Source: an uncultured Clostridia bacterium (GTDB lineage: Bacteria; Bacillota; Clostridia; Christensenellales; Aristaeellaceae). From it: DNA of 36,186 nucleotides. Where the stretch lies: the NCBI GenBank assembly GCA_947166705.1, contig CAMVFE010000022.1, positions 1 through 36,186 on the forward strand. The letters are read 5' to 3'. The notes under the pieces are model-generated. The model made no database searches, was not told where the DNA came from, and saw nothing but the letters and a program-made list of their open reading frames with translations. A program made the translations under genes and the position numbers. This document shows, in pieces, positions 30,045-36,186 of this stretch; position 1 is the stretch's first letter, and every line of letters starts with the position of its first letter.

Positions 30045-30761
30045 GTGTTCGGCCTGAGGCGCATTCGTTTTCCGGCGCTTCTTCTTCTCTGCGCCCTGCT
30101 TTTCTCTTCCGCGCGGGCCGCTGCCCTTCCCTTCCGCCCCGCCTCCGAGGGGGACGCCCGCCGGGCCGCCCTCTCCCTCTTCTGCCGCTGCGCCTTCCAT
30201 CCCGAATACGGGGAGGATGAGGAGGAGCCCGCCACGCTGATCCGCTGGGAACAGGAGATCACCCTCTGGGCGGGCGGCGCCCCGACCCGGGAGGATCTGG
30301 CCGTCATCGACGGCTTTCTGGCCGAGCTCAGGGAAAAGGTTCCCGGCCTTCCGATGATCCGCCGGGTGAGGAAGGACACGGATGCCCTCATCCGCGTCTG
30401 GTATATCCCGGAATACCTGATGGGGCATTACCTGGAAGGCTATGTGGACGGAAACTGGGGCTTCTTCACCTGCGAGCATCCGAAGGGCCCGATCGTCTCC
30501 GCCCGCATCGCCATCGCCGCCGACGCGGCGGAGCAGCCGGAGCGGAACCATCTGTTCCTGGAGGAGCTGGTCGGCGCCCTCGGGCTGCCGGGGGATCATC
30601 TGGTTTATTCGGACAGCATTCTGTATGATCCCTGGACGGTGACCCAGTCCCTAAGCGATGTGGACTGGCGCATGCTGAACCTGCTTTACAGCCCCGCCGT
30701 CTCCGTCGGGATGACGGAGAGCCAGGCCCGGGAAGCGCTGAAAACGGAGATGGGAATCTGA
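30045..30761 (+). CDS. Secreted DUF2927-like protein
   Basis: The 238-residue protein has an N-terminal signal peptide (RRIRFPALLLLCALLFSSARA) and a mature domain resembling DUF2927. The late blocks are HLFLEELVGALGLPGD, YSDSILYDPWTVTQSLSDVDWRMLNLLYSP and a closing GMTESQAREAL, similar to the metallopeptidase-like LEEL...D(S)I pattern of that family. The HExxH zinc motif is not visible (it reads HLFLEEL), so a protease role is uncertain. Start choice is difficult: GGAGG sits only 2 bases before the GTG at 30045 and 11 before a CTG at 30054, while the upstream ATGs overlap the promoter. It is divergent from nifS and ends in a terminator. Confidence 0.7.
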   Translation: MFGLRRIRFPALLLLCALLFSSARAAALPFRPASEGDARRAALSLFCRCAFHPEYGEDEEEPATLIRWEQEITLWAGGAPTREDLAVIDGFLAELREKVPGLPMIRRVRKDTDALIRVWYIPEYLMGHYLEGYVDGNWGFFTCEHPKGPIVSARIAIAADAAEQPERNHLFLEELVGALGLPGDHLVYSDSILYDPWTVTQSLSDVDWRMLNLLYSPAVSVGMTESQAREALKTEMGI

Positions 30762-30792
30762 CGGTTCATCGGATCCCGGTCTCCGTTTTTTT
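30743..30792 (+). terminator. Terminator between the convergent DUF2927-like and dipeptidase genes
   Basis: An 8-bp outer stem (30743-30750 with 30780-30787), extended by a further imperfect stem, is followed by T residues to 30792 on the plus strand. On the minus strand the same stem is followed by four T residues, so it may work in both directions. It contains the stop codon of the plus-strand gene. Confidence 0.7.
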
Positions 30793-30803
30793 GCGTTCTT
30801 TTC

Positions 30804-32255
30804 TCAGTTATCCGACAGATTGAAGCCGTTCTTCATGTGTTCGCTGGCGTCCGCAAGCACCTTGCCCAGCGTCTCCGCCGTCAGCTCCCTGGCCATCTCG
30901 CAGAGCTTCGCGTTCGCTTCCTCCAGCGTCCGCTCGTCGTTCGTCTGCTTCCGGTCGTACTCCGCCACGATCTGCCTGCCGCGGGCCGCCATCTCCTCCC
31001 GGTACCTGCCGATCTGCTGGATGCAGGTTCCGTAGTTGGGATCCGCCAGCGCGGCGATCAGCCGGCTTCCCCAGTACCAGTTCTCCGTGGACACCTCCAT
31101 CCCGACGCGGCTGACATAATCCGGCATTTTCCTCACGTTCGGATACAGCGGCAGGAAGCCGCCGAAGGTCGTGGATCCGAAGCAGATCCATTCCAGCCCC
31201 TTCTGCGCCCTGTCCGGGCGGATCTGGCAGATGGAGGTCACCCCTGTGCGGTTGATGCCGATGGAACGGTAGATGCCGCGCCTGCCCGTATTCTGATGGC
31301 TGTAGGGATCATAGGGCGTTCCCTGGAAATGCCCGGACAGCAGGTATGCCACGTCCTCCACGGCCACCTTCCGGTCGGGGACAAGGCTCCAGGGAATACT
31401 GTCGCTCTCCGGGTGAAATTCCGCGTCCGGACCGTCCCATCTGTGGGATTCCGGCGTCAGATACCGGCCCATCATCCAGGCGCGGGGCGTATTGTAGATG
31501 TGGTCCATATCCCGGCGGGAACCGAAGATATACCGGGGATTGAATTCCCCGTTTCGGTTCAGGTCCAGGTGATTCTCCGCGATGAATTCGGGAAGGTCCC
31601 GGGAGCAGAGGTTCTCCTTCCCTTCGCCGAAGGCGTCCTCCGGGTCAAAGCAGTCGAGCCCGAACTGGTTGGGCATCAGCACCACACGGTCGTCCGGCAC
31701 CTTCCTCGCGATCCAGTGGTGGCCGCCGATGGTCTCCATCCACCAGACTTCCTTCTCATCGTTGAAGGCGATCCCGTTGCTCTCGTAGGTTCCGTACTTT
31801 TCCAGCAGCTCTCCCAGCCGGGTCACGCCCTCCCTCGCGCTGCGGATGTAGGGCAGCACCAGGACGACGATATCCTCCTCGCCGATCCCGCCCGGGACGT
31901 CCTTCTCCCGCCGGTTCTTCGCCCTGCGGTATTTCACCGGCGGGTCCGCCGCAAGCACCCGGGGGTTGGAGGTGATGGTCTCCGTGGCGGTCATGCCCAC
32001 CTGGGCCGCGTTGATCCCCGTGGCCGCCCAGATGCCGTTCTTCGGGTCCACGCTGGGGCAGGCGGTATAGCGCATGGGATTCTCCGGCAGGGGAATGCGC
32101 AGATGGGATATTTTGCTTTCATAGTTCCGGGGCTGCTTCTCCGGCTCCACGACGATGATCTTCTTGACGTCGAAATGTCCGTCGTCCGTGCGGGCAATCA
32201 TGGTGGAGCGGTCGCTGCTGGCATCCCGTCCGACCAGTACCGTTGTACAGGGCAT
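30804..32255 (-). CDS. C69 family dipeptidase (PepD-like)
   Basis: This 483-residue Ntn-hydrolase family peptidase cleaves a range of dipeptides. It begins MPCTTVLVGRDASSDRSTMI; Cys3 is the expected catalytic nucleophile after removal of the first residues, and TDDGHFDVK follows. Later blocks typical of the family are EEDIVVLVLPYIRSAREGV, WWMETIGGHHWIARKVPDD, VVLMPNQFGLD, and RSIGINRTGVTSICQIRP. No signal peptide is seen, so it is probably cytosolic. GGAGG stands 8 bases before the ATG at 32255. The open frame runs further upstream into tatD but without family similarity. It has its own promoter. Confidence 0.92.
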   Translation of the reverse strand: MPCTTVLVGRDASSDRSTMIARTDDGHFDVKKIIVVEPEKQPRNYESKISHLRIPLPENPMRYTACPSVDPKNGIWAATGINAAQVGMTATETITSNPRVLAADPPVKYRRAKNRREKDVPGGIGEEDIVVLVLPYIRSAREGVTRLGELLEKYGTYESNGIAFNDEKEVWWMETIGGHHWIARKVPDDRVVLMPNQFGLDCFDPEDAFGEGKENLCSRDLPEFIAENHLDLNRNGEFNPRYIFGSRRDMDHIYNTPRAWMMGRYLTPESHRWDGPDAEFHPESDSIPWSLVPDRKVAVEDVAYLLSGHFQGTPYDPYSHQNTGRRGIYRSIGINRTGVTSICQIRPDRAQKGLEWICFGSTTFGGFLPLYPNVRKMPDYVSRVGMEVSTENWYWGSRLIAALADPNYGTCIQQIGRYREEMAARGRQIVAEYDRKQTNDERTLEEANAKLCEMARELTAETLGKVLADASEHMKNGFNLSDN

Positions 32256-32286
32256 GGCTGTTTCCTCCTCATCTTCCGATGGCATT

Positions 32287-32315
32287 ATGATATCGGATTC
32301 CTCCGGGGAAAGCAA
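32287..32315 (-). promoter_or_regulatory. SigA-type promoter of the C69 dipeptidase gene
   Basis: On the minus strand, TTGCTT (32315-32310) and TATCAT (32292-32287) are 17 bases apart, with an expected leader of about 25 bases before GGAGG and the ATG at 32255. Confidence 0.65.
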
Positions 32316-32337
32316 GCGGATCCCCGGAACGGGAGAA

Positions 32338-32360
32338 CCGTCCGGGGTGTTCCCGGACGG
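32338..32360 (-). terminator. Hairpin after tatD (weak terminator)
   Basis: A perfect 9-bp stem (32338-32346 with 32352-32360) lies 5 bases after the tatD stop. It is followed on the minus strand by TTCTCC, a poor T-tract, so termination may be partial. Confidence 0.5.
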
Positions 32361-32365
32361 CCTTC

Positions 32366-33139
32366 CTATGCGATTCCGTAGATTTTTGCGGCGTTCCTGA
32401 AGGTCTGCTCCGCCAGCGTCTCCGGGTCCTCTTCCCGGATTTCCGCCAGCCTGGCGGCCACGAACCGGACGTTCGCCGGTTCGTTTCGCCGTCCCCGCAC
32501 GGGTTCCGGCGCGAGATAGGGGCTGTCGGTCTCGATCAGCAGCCGGTCCGCGGGCACCAGTCTCGCGGCCTCCTGCAGTTTCGGCGCTTTTTTGAAGGTC
32601 ACCGGCCCCGCGAAGGAAATGCAGTACCCCAGCTTCAGGTATTCCTTCGCGATTTCGGCGCTTCCGCTGAAGCAGTGCATGATCCCGGGGGTCAGATGCC
32701 CCTTCATGCTTTTCATCAGGTCCAGCATGTCCTGGTGCGCGTCCCGCACATGGAAGGCCACGGGCGCGCCCAGCTCCCAGGCCAGCTCCATCTGCATCCG
32801 GCAGACCTCCGCCTGGGTTTCCCGGGGGCTCAGGTCGTAGTAGTAATCCAGGCCGATCTCGCCGATGGCCCGGGCTTCCCCGCTGCGGATCCATGCCGCG
32901 ATCCGGTCCAGGTCGCCTTCCCGGTATTCCTTTGCCTCGTGGGGATGGATTCCCACCGCGCATACCGCTTTTTCGTGGCTTTTCACATATTCCACGCACG
33001 CCGCGGAGGTCGCCATGTCGGATCCGATCACCGCGTACCGGGTGACGCCGTGCTCCGCCATCCGGCGGAGCACCTCCTCCCGGTCGTCGTCAAATTTTTC
33101 CTCGTTCACGTGGCAGTGGCTGTCAAACAGTTCCATCAT
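32366..33139 (-). CDS. tatD: TatD family metal-dependent hydrolase (deoxyribonuclease)
   Basis: The 257-residue TIM-barrel enzyme has the complete metal site: FDSHCH (5-10, His8 and His10), GEIGLDYYYD (93-102, Glu94), AFHVRDA (His130), MHCFSG (His155) and IETDSPYLAP near residue 207 with the catalytic Asp. Family members act as 3'-5' exonucleases or D-aminoacyl-tRNA editing-like hydrolases. In Bacillota the gene typically follows metG, as here, and rnmV/ksgA often come next but are absent. Two adjacent ATGs exist (33139, 33136); the first gives an ATGA overlap with metG. Confidence 0.95.
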   Translation of the reverse strand: MMELFDSHCHVNEEKFDDDREEVLRRMAEHGVTRYAVIGSDMATSAACVEYVKSHEKAVCAVGIHPHEAKEYREGDLDRIAAWIRSGEARAIGEIGLDYYYDLSPRETQAEVCRMQMELAWELGAPVAFHVRDAHQDMLDLMKSMKGHLTPGIMHCFSGSAEIAKEYLKLGYCISFAGPVTFKKAPKLQEAARLVPADRLLIETDSPYLAPEPVRGRRNEPANVRFVAARLAEIREEDPETLAEQTFRNAAKIYGIA

Positions 33140-35142
33140 CCGACGATCGCTCCGTCCTCCACGCCCTCGCCGACGGTCATCAGGCGCAGGTTCCCCGCGT
33201 CGTCCAGGGCGGACAGAATCATGCCCTGGCTTTCGATGCCGGCGATTTTCCGGGGTGCCAGATTCGTGATGGCCACCACCTGCTTTCCCACGAGCGTCTC
33301 CGGCTGATAGTATTTCGCGATGCCGCTCAGGATGGTGCGCTCCCCGTCCTTCCCGAAGCTGAGGCGGAACTGAAGCAGCTTGCTGCTCTTCTCTACCTTG
33401 ACGCATTCCAGCACCCTTGCTACCTGCATTTTGCACTGGGCGAAGGTATCGAAGGGGATCTCCGCCGGGAATTCCGGTTCCTCGTGCTTCTTCTCCGCCT
33501 TTTCGGCGGCCTTCTGTTCCTTCTTCGCGGCCTTTTCCGCGGCCTTCGGCGCTTTTTCTTCCGTGGGCTGGTCGCGCTCGATTTCCTTCTGGATGTCCAG
33601 CCTGGGGAACAGCGCCTCGCCCTTATGCACCTTCAGCCCGGCGGGCAGAACGGCGAAGGGAAGGTTCACGGATTCCCAGGTTTTCAGCTCCGGCGCTTCG
33701 ACGCCCAGCTGCGCAAAGATCCGCTCCGGCGTCCTGGGCATGACGAAGCTGACGCAGACCGCCACCCGTCGCACGCATTCGGCCAGGGTATAGAGCACCG
33801 TATTCAGCCGCGGCCGGCCTTCCTCGCTCTTTCCGAGCACCCAGGGCTGGGTCTGGTCGATGTAGCGGTTGCAGTCGCCGATCAGCTTCCAGATTTCCTG
33901 CAGCGCGCCGGAGAACTGGAAGGCGTCAACCTCCTGCTCCACCCGGCCGGGCATCGCCTCCGCCGCGGCCCGGAGGGCGGCGTCGATCTCCTCCTGAGGG
34001 CCAGCGGCGGGAATCTCGCCGCCGCAGTACTTCTCGATCATGGCCACCGTCCGGCTCACCAGGTTGCCCAGGTCGTTGGCCAGGTCCGCGTTCACCCGGG
34101 TCAGCATCGCCTTCAGGGTGAATTCCCCGTCGTTGCCGAAGGGCATCTCCCTCATCAGGAAATAGCGGACCGCGTCGCTGGAATACCGGTTGCACAGCAC
34201 CACCGGATCCACCACGTTCCCGACGGATTTGCCCATCTTCTTTCCGTCGATCACCAGCCATCCGTGGCCGAACACCTGTTTCGGCAGGGGCAGCCCCAGC
34301 GCGTGCAGCATGATCGGCCAGTAGATGGTATGGAACCGGACGATTTCCTTCCCCACCAGATGCACGTCCGCCGGCCAGTATTTCCGGTACAGTTCATCGT
34401 GCTGCGTGCCGTATCCCAGGGCGGTGATGTAGTTGCTCAGCGCGTCGATCCAGACGTACACCGTGTGCTTCGGGTCAAAGTCCACCGGGATACCCCAGCG
34501 GACGCTGGTGCGGCTCACGCACAGGTCCTGAAGCCCGGGCTTCAGGAAGTTGTTGATCATCTCGTTGGCCCGGCTGGCCGGCTGAATAAATTCGGGATGC
34601 TCCTCGATGTACTGAATCAGCCAGGGCGCGTATTTGTTCATCCGGAAGAAATAGCTTTCCTCCTGGGTCTTTTCCACGGGCCTCCCGCAGTCCGGGCAGC
34701 ATCCGTCCTTCAGCTGCAGTTCCGTCCAGAAGCTCTCGCAGGGCGTGCAGTACCATCCCTCGTATTCCGCCTTGTAGATGTCCCCCTGGTCGTACAGCTG
34801 CCGGAAGATCTTCTGGACCGCGGTCACGTGCCGCTCGTCCGTGGTCCGGATAAAATCGTCGTACTCGATGTCCATCAGCTTCCACAGGTCCTTGATGCCC
34901 GCAACGATTTTGTCCACATAGGCCTGCGGGGTCACGCCCTGGGCAACGGCCTTCTTTTCGATCTTCTGTCCGTGCTCGTCCGTCCCGGTCAGGAAATACG
35001 TATCGTATCCCGTCAGCTTCTTGAACCGGGCCATGGAATCCGCCGCCGTGGAGCAGTAGGCATGCCCGATATGCAGATTGTCAGAGGGATAGTAAATCGG
35101 TGTGGTAATATAGAAGGTCTTCTTTCCGTTCGTGTTCGTCAT
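33136..35142 (-). CDS. metG: Methionyl-tRNA synthetase
   Basis: This is a 668-residue class Ia synthetase that charges tRNA-Met. HIGH is at 24-27, the zinc knuckle has CTPC (132-135) and CCPDC (148-152), and the KMSKS loop reads KMGKS (302-306), a tolerated variant. After the anticodon-binding domain comes a Lys/Ala/Glu-rich linker (EKAPKAAEKAAKKEQKAAEK) and a C-terminal tRNA-binding domain of the EMAP/Trbp111 type (FAQCKMQVARVLECVKV onward). The ATG at 35142 is chosen: AGGGA stands 6 bases before it, and the longer frame runs through the rpmA terminator. No T-box leader was recognised in the 80 bases upstream. It overlaps tatD by four bases. Confidence 0.97.
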   Translation of the reverse strand: MTNTNGKKTFYITTPIYYPSDNLHIGHAYCSTAADSMARFKKLTGYDTYFLTGTDEHGQKIEKKAVAQGVTPQAYVDKIVAGIKDLWKLMDIEYDDFIRTTDERHVTAVQKIFRQLYDQGDIYKAEYEGWYCTPCESFWTELQLKDGCCPDCGRPVEKTQEESYFFRMNKYAPWLIQYIEEHPEFIQPASRANEMINNFLKPGLQDLCVSRTSVRWGIPVDFDPKHTVYVWIDALSNYITALGYGTQHDELYRKYWPADVHLVGKEIVRFHTIYWPIMLHALGLPLPKQVFGHGWLVIDGKKMGKSVGNVVDPVVLCNRYSSDAVRYFLMREMPFGNDGEFTLKAMLTRVNADLANDLGNLVSRTVAMIEKYCGGEIPAAGPQEEIDAALRAAAEAMPGRVEQEVDAFQFSGALQEIWKLIGDCNRYIDQTQPWVLGKSEEGRPRLNTVLYTLAECVRRVAVCVSFVMPRTPERIFAQLGVEAPELKTWESVNLPFAVLPAGLKVHKGEALFPRLDIQKEIERDQPTEEKAPKAAEKAAKKEQKAAEKAEKKHEEPEFPAEIPFDTFAQCKMQVARVLECVKVEKSSKLLQFRLSFGKDGERTILSGIAKYYQPETLVGKQVVAITNLAPRKIAGIESQGMILSALDDAGNLRLMTVGEGVEDGAIVG

Positions 35143-35221
35143 GGCTTTTCCCTGCTTTCCGGAGCGCGCGCCCCGCGTCCTGTATTTCCCTTTCCTTCCC
35201 GTTCCTCCGGGCGGTATGAAC

Positions 35222-35251
35222 AAAAAAGGGCTGTTGCGACGCAACAGCCCT
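35222..35251 (-). terminator. Rho-independent terminator of the rplU-prp-rpmA operon
   Basis: A perfect 11-bp stem (35241-35251 with 35227-35237) and 3-base loop are followed by six T residues on the minus strand, 15 bases after the rpmA stop. Confidence 0.92.
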
Positions 35252-35265
35252 GAAAAAGCGACTCC

Positions 35266-35565
35266 TTACTGAGCTTCGGCCGCGGTATCCACGGGATACA
35301 CAGAAACCTGCTTCTTGTCACGGCCCAGGCGTTCGAACCGGACGATCCCCGTCTCCTTGGCGAAGAGCGTGTCGTCCTTGCCAATGCCCACATTCAGCCC
35401 GGGATGGATTTTGGTTCCCCGCTGCCGAACCAGGATGTTGCCGGCCAGGGCCAGCTGGCCGTCGGCCCGCTTCGGGCCCAGACGCTTGGACTCGCTGTCC
35501 CGGCCGTTCCGGGTGGAGCCCATTCCCTTTTTATGGGCAAACAGCTGCAGATTCATCTTCAACAT
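35266..35565 (-). CDS. rpmA: 50S ribosomal protein L27 with Prp-cleaved N-terminus
   Basis: This is a 99-residue precursor of L27, whose N-terminal tail reaches the peptidyl transferase centre. It begins [20 protein letters not shown]. The LQLF/AHKKG junction matches the Bacillota cleavage site for the Prp protease encoded next door, which removes the first nine residues. The body [19 protein letters not shown] is characteristic. The ATG at 35565 fits GGAGG 8 bases upstream and the B. subtilis precursor start; the ATG at 35571 would overlap the prp stop but is too near the ribosome binding site. Confidence 0.97.
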   Translation of the reverse strand: MLKMNLQLFAHKKGMGSTRNGRDSESKRLGPKRADGQLALAGNILVRQRGTKIHPGLNVGIGKDDTLFAKETGIVRFERLGRDKKQVSVYPVDTAAEAQ

Positions 35566-35567
35566 GG

Positions 35568-35906
35568 TCATTTCCTCCGTTCCTTGATTTCGAATGTCAG
35601 ATATCCGGGATAGGCCTCCTGCAGGTCGGACAGTCCCTGTCCCAGGGCTCCCATCAGCAGCTGCGCTCCTGATGCCCGGTCTCCCTCCAGCGGCGGAAGG
35701 TCGAAGCTCATCAGCCCCGTCTCCCCGTCCGTCTCAGGATCCGTTTCAACGCCCAGCAGGCTTTCCAGCGCGTTCACGCAGGTGATGCTCAGCGCCGAAA
35801 CCCCGGCGCAGACGATATCGCTCCCGGCCTCCGCGTATCCGCTGTGGCCCGAAGCCCGATAGCCCGTGTAGCGCCCGTCCTTCCGATACAGGATGGCGGA
35901 AATCAT
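35568..35906 (-). CDS. prp: Ribosomal-processing cysteine protease Prp
   Basis: This is a 112-residue protease that trims the N-terminus of L27. The catalytic His21 lies in [22 protein letters not shown] (18-39) and the nucleophile Cys33 in the same block. Length and motifs match B. subtilis YsxB and S. aureus Prp. It sits between rplU and rpmA as in other Bacillota and Fusobacteria that make the L27 precursor, and shares a one-base TAATG overlap with rplU. Confidence 0.96.
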   Translation of the reverse strand: MISAILYRKDGRYTGYRASGHSGYAEAGSDIVCAGVSALSITCVNALESLLGVETDPETDGETGLMSFDLPPLEGDRASGAQLLMGALGQGLSDLQEAYPGYLTFEIKERRK

Positions 35907-36186
35907 TACGCGTTGATGGCGGTGATTTCCACCTTGGTGTAGGGCTGGCGATGGCCCTGCGTCCGATGATACGTCTTCTTGCTCTTGTACTTGTAAACCC
36001 GGATTTTTTCACCCTTGACCTGGGCCAGCACCTTGCCTTCGACCTTCGCGCCGTCCAGAACGGGATTGCCGACCTTGACCTCTCCGTCGCCGCCGATCAT
36101 CAGCACGTCGAAGGAAATCGCGGAATCCGCCTCCTGATTCACCTTGTCGATATAGATCACATCACCCTGGGAAACCCGATACTGCC
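35906..36186 (-). CDS. rplU: 50S ribosomal protein L21 (5' end outside the window)
   Basis: The visible 93 codons begin with QYRVSQGDVIYIDKVN at the window edge, the usual L21 sequence a few residues after its start (compare GGKQYRV), and end with HRQPYTKVEITAINA. The conserved RVYKYKSKKTYHRTQGHRQP block contacts 23S rRNA. About ten residues are missing. The GTG at 36160 is internal and not the start. As first gene of the rplU-prp-rpmA operon its promoter and any autoregulatory leader lie outside. Confidence 0.96.
   Translation of the reverse strand, partial: QYRVSQGDVIYIDKVNQEADSAISFDVLMIGGDGEVKVGNPVLDGAKVEGKVLAQVKGEKIRVYKYKSKKTYHRTQGHRQPYTKVEITAINA

Noticed and set aside
35143-35221. T-box or other riboswitch before metG
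   Set aside because: The 80-base leader is too short and shows no T-box sequence or specifier loop; no promoter is evident there either.

Overview
The window is a GC-rich chromosomal segment of a Gram-positive-type bacterium, most likely an uncultured member of the class Clostridia (Bacillota). The evidence is the gene content and order: rplU-prp-rpmA with an L27 that carries a Prp cleavage motif; priA-def-fmt-rsmB-rlmN-stp-prkC(PASTA kinase)-rsgA-rpe; DUF1292 and DUF896 proteins; strong AGGAGG-type ribosome binding sites; and SigA-like TTGACA/TATAAT promoters. A closer placement, for example in Christensenellales, would be a guess. Nearly all genes lie on the minus strand. No rRNA, tRNA, CRISPR array, transposase or phage gene was found.

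Layout from right to left, which is the direction of most transcription. 36186-35222: rplU (5' end outside), prp and rpmA, closed by a strong terminator. 35142-32366: metG and tatD. 32255-30804: a C69 dipeptidase with its own promoter. 30761-30045 (+): a secreted DUF2927-like protein. 29959-28814: a NifS/IscS cysteine desulfurase. 28669-27692: a secreted two-SH3 protein behind a promoter with an operator-like palindrome and an unusual hairpin between its ribosome binding site and start codon. 27262-27600 (+): a small acidic membrane protein. 26997-25459: malQ.

25342-9678 is one tightly packed run of 14 minus-strand genes, mostly with overlapping stop/start codons: priA, def, fmt, rsmB, rlmN, stp, prkC, rsgA, rpe, mnmE, an Fe-ADH-family enzyme, radC, a YdcF/SanA protein and rsmG. 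It joins replication restart, formyl-Met handling, rRNA and tRNA modification, ribosome assembly and Ser/Thr phospho-signalling. Opposite it, 7451-9587 (+) is a three-gene operon (CofE-like, DUF1643, exonuclease III) behind a near-consensus promoter.

7185-1 holds an envelope-oriented set: a GT2-GtrA glycosyltransferase, two divergent Lgt-like membrane proteins, a phosphodiester glycosidase, a GNAT protein, DUF896 and DUF1292 proteins, and a MacA/MacB-like efflux pair. The ATPase of that pair is cut at about position 79. The last ~75 bases are AT-richer and carry a Bacteroidota-type promoter (TACCTTTGC) followed by the start of an unrelated signal-peptide-like reading frame. This is best read as a chimeric contig end.

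Most of the window is ordinary housekeeping sequence. The parts that merit a second look are the chimeric left edge, the hairpin-bridged translation start of the SH3 gene, the two Lgt-like proteins lacking the catalytic histidine, the 96-bp repeat in rsmB, and the CofE-like/DUF1643/ExoIII operon.
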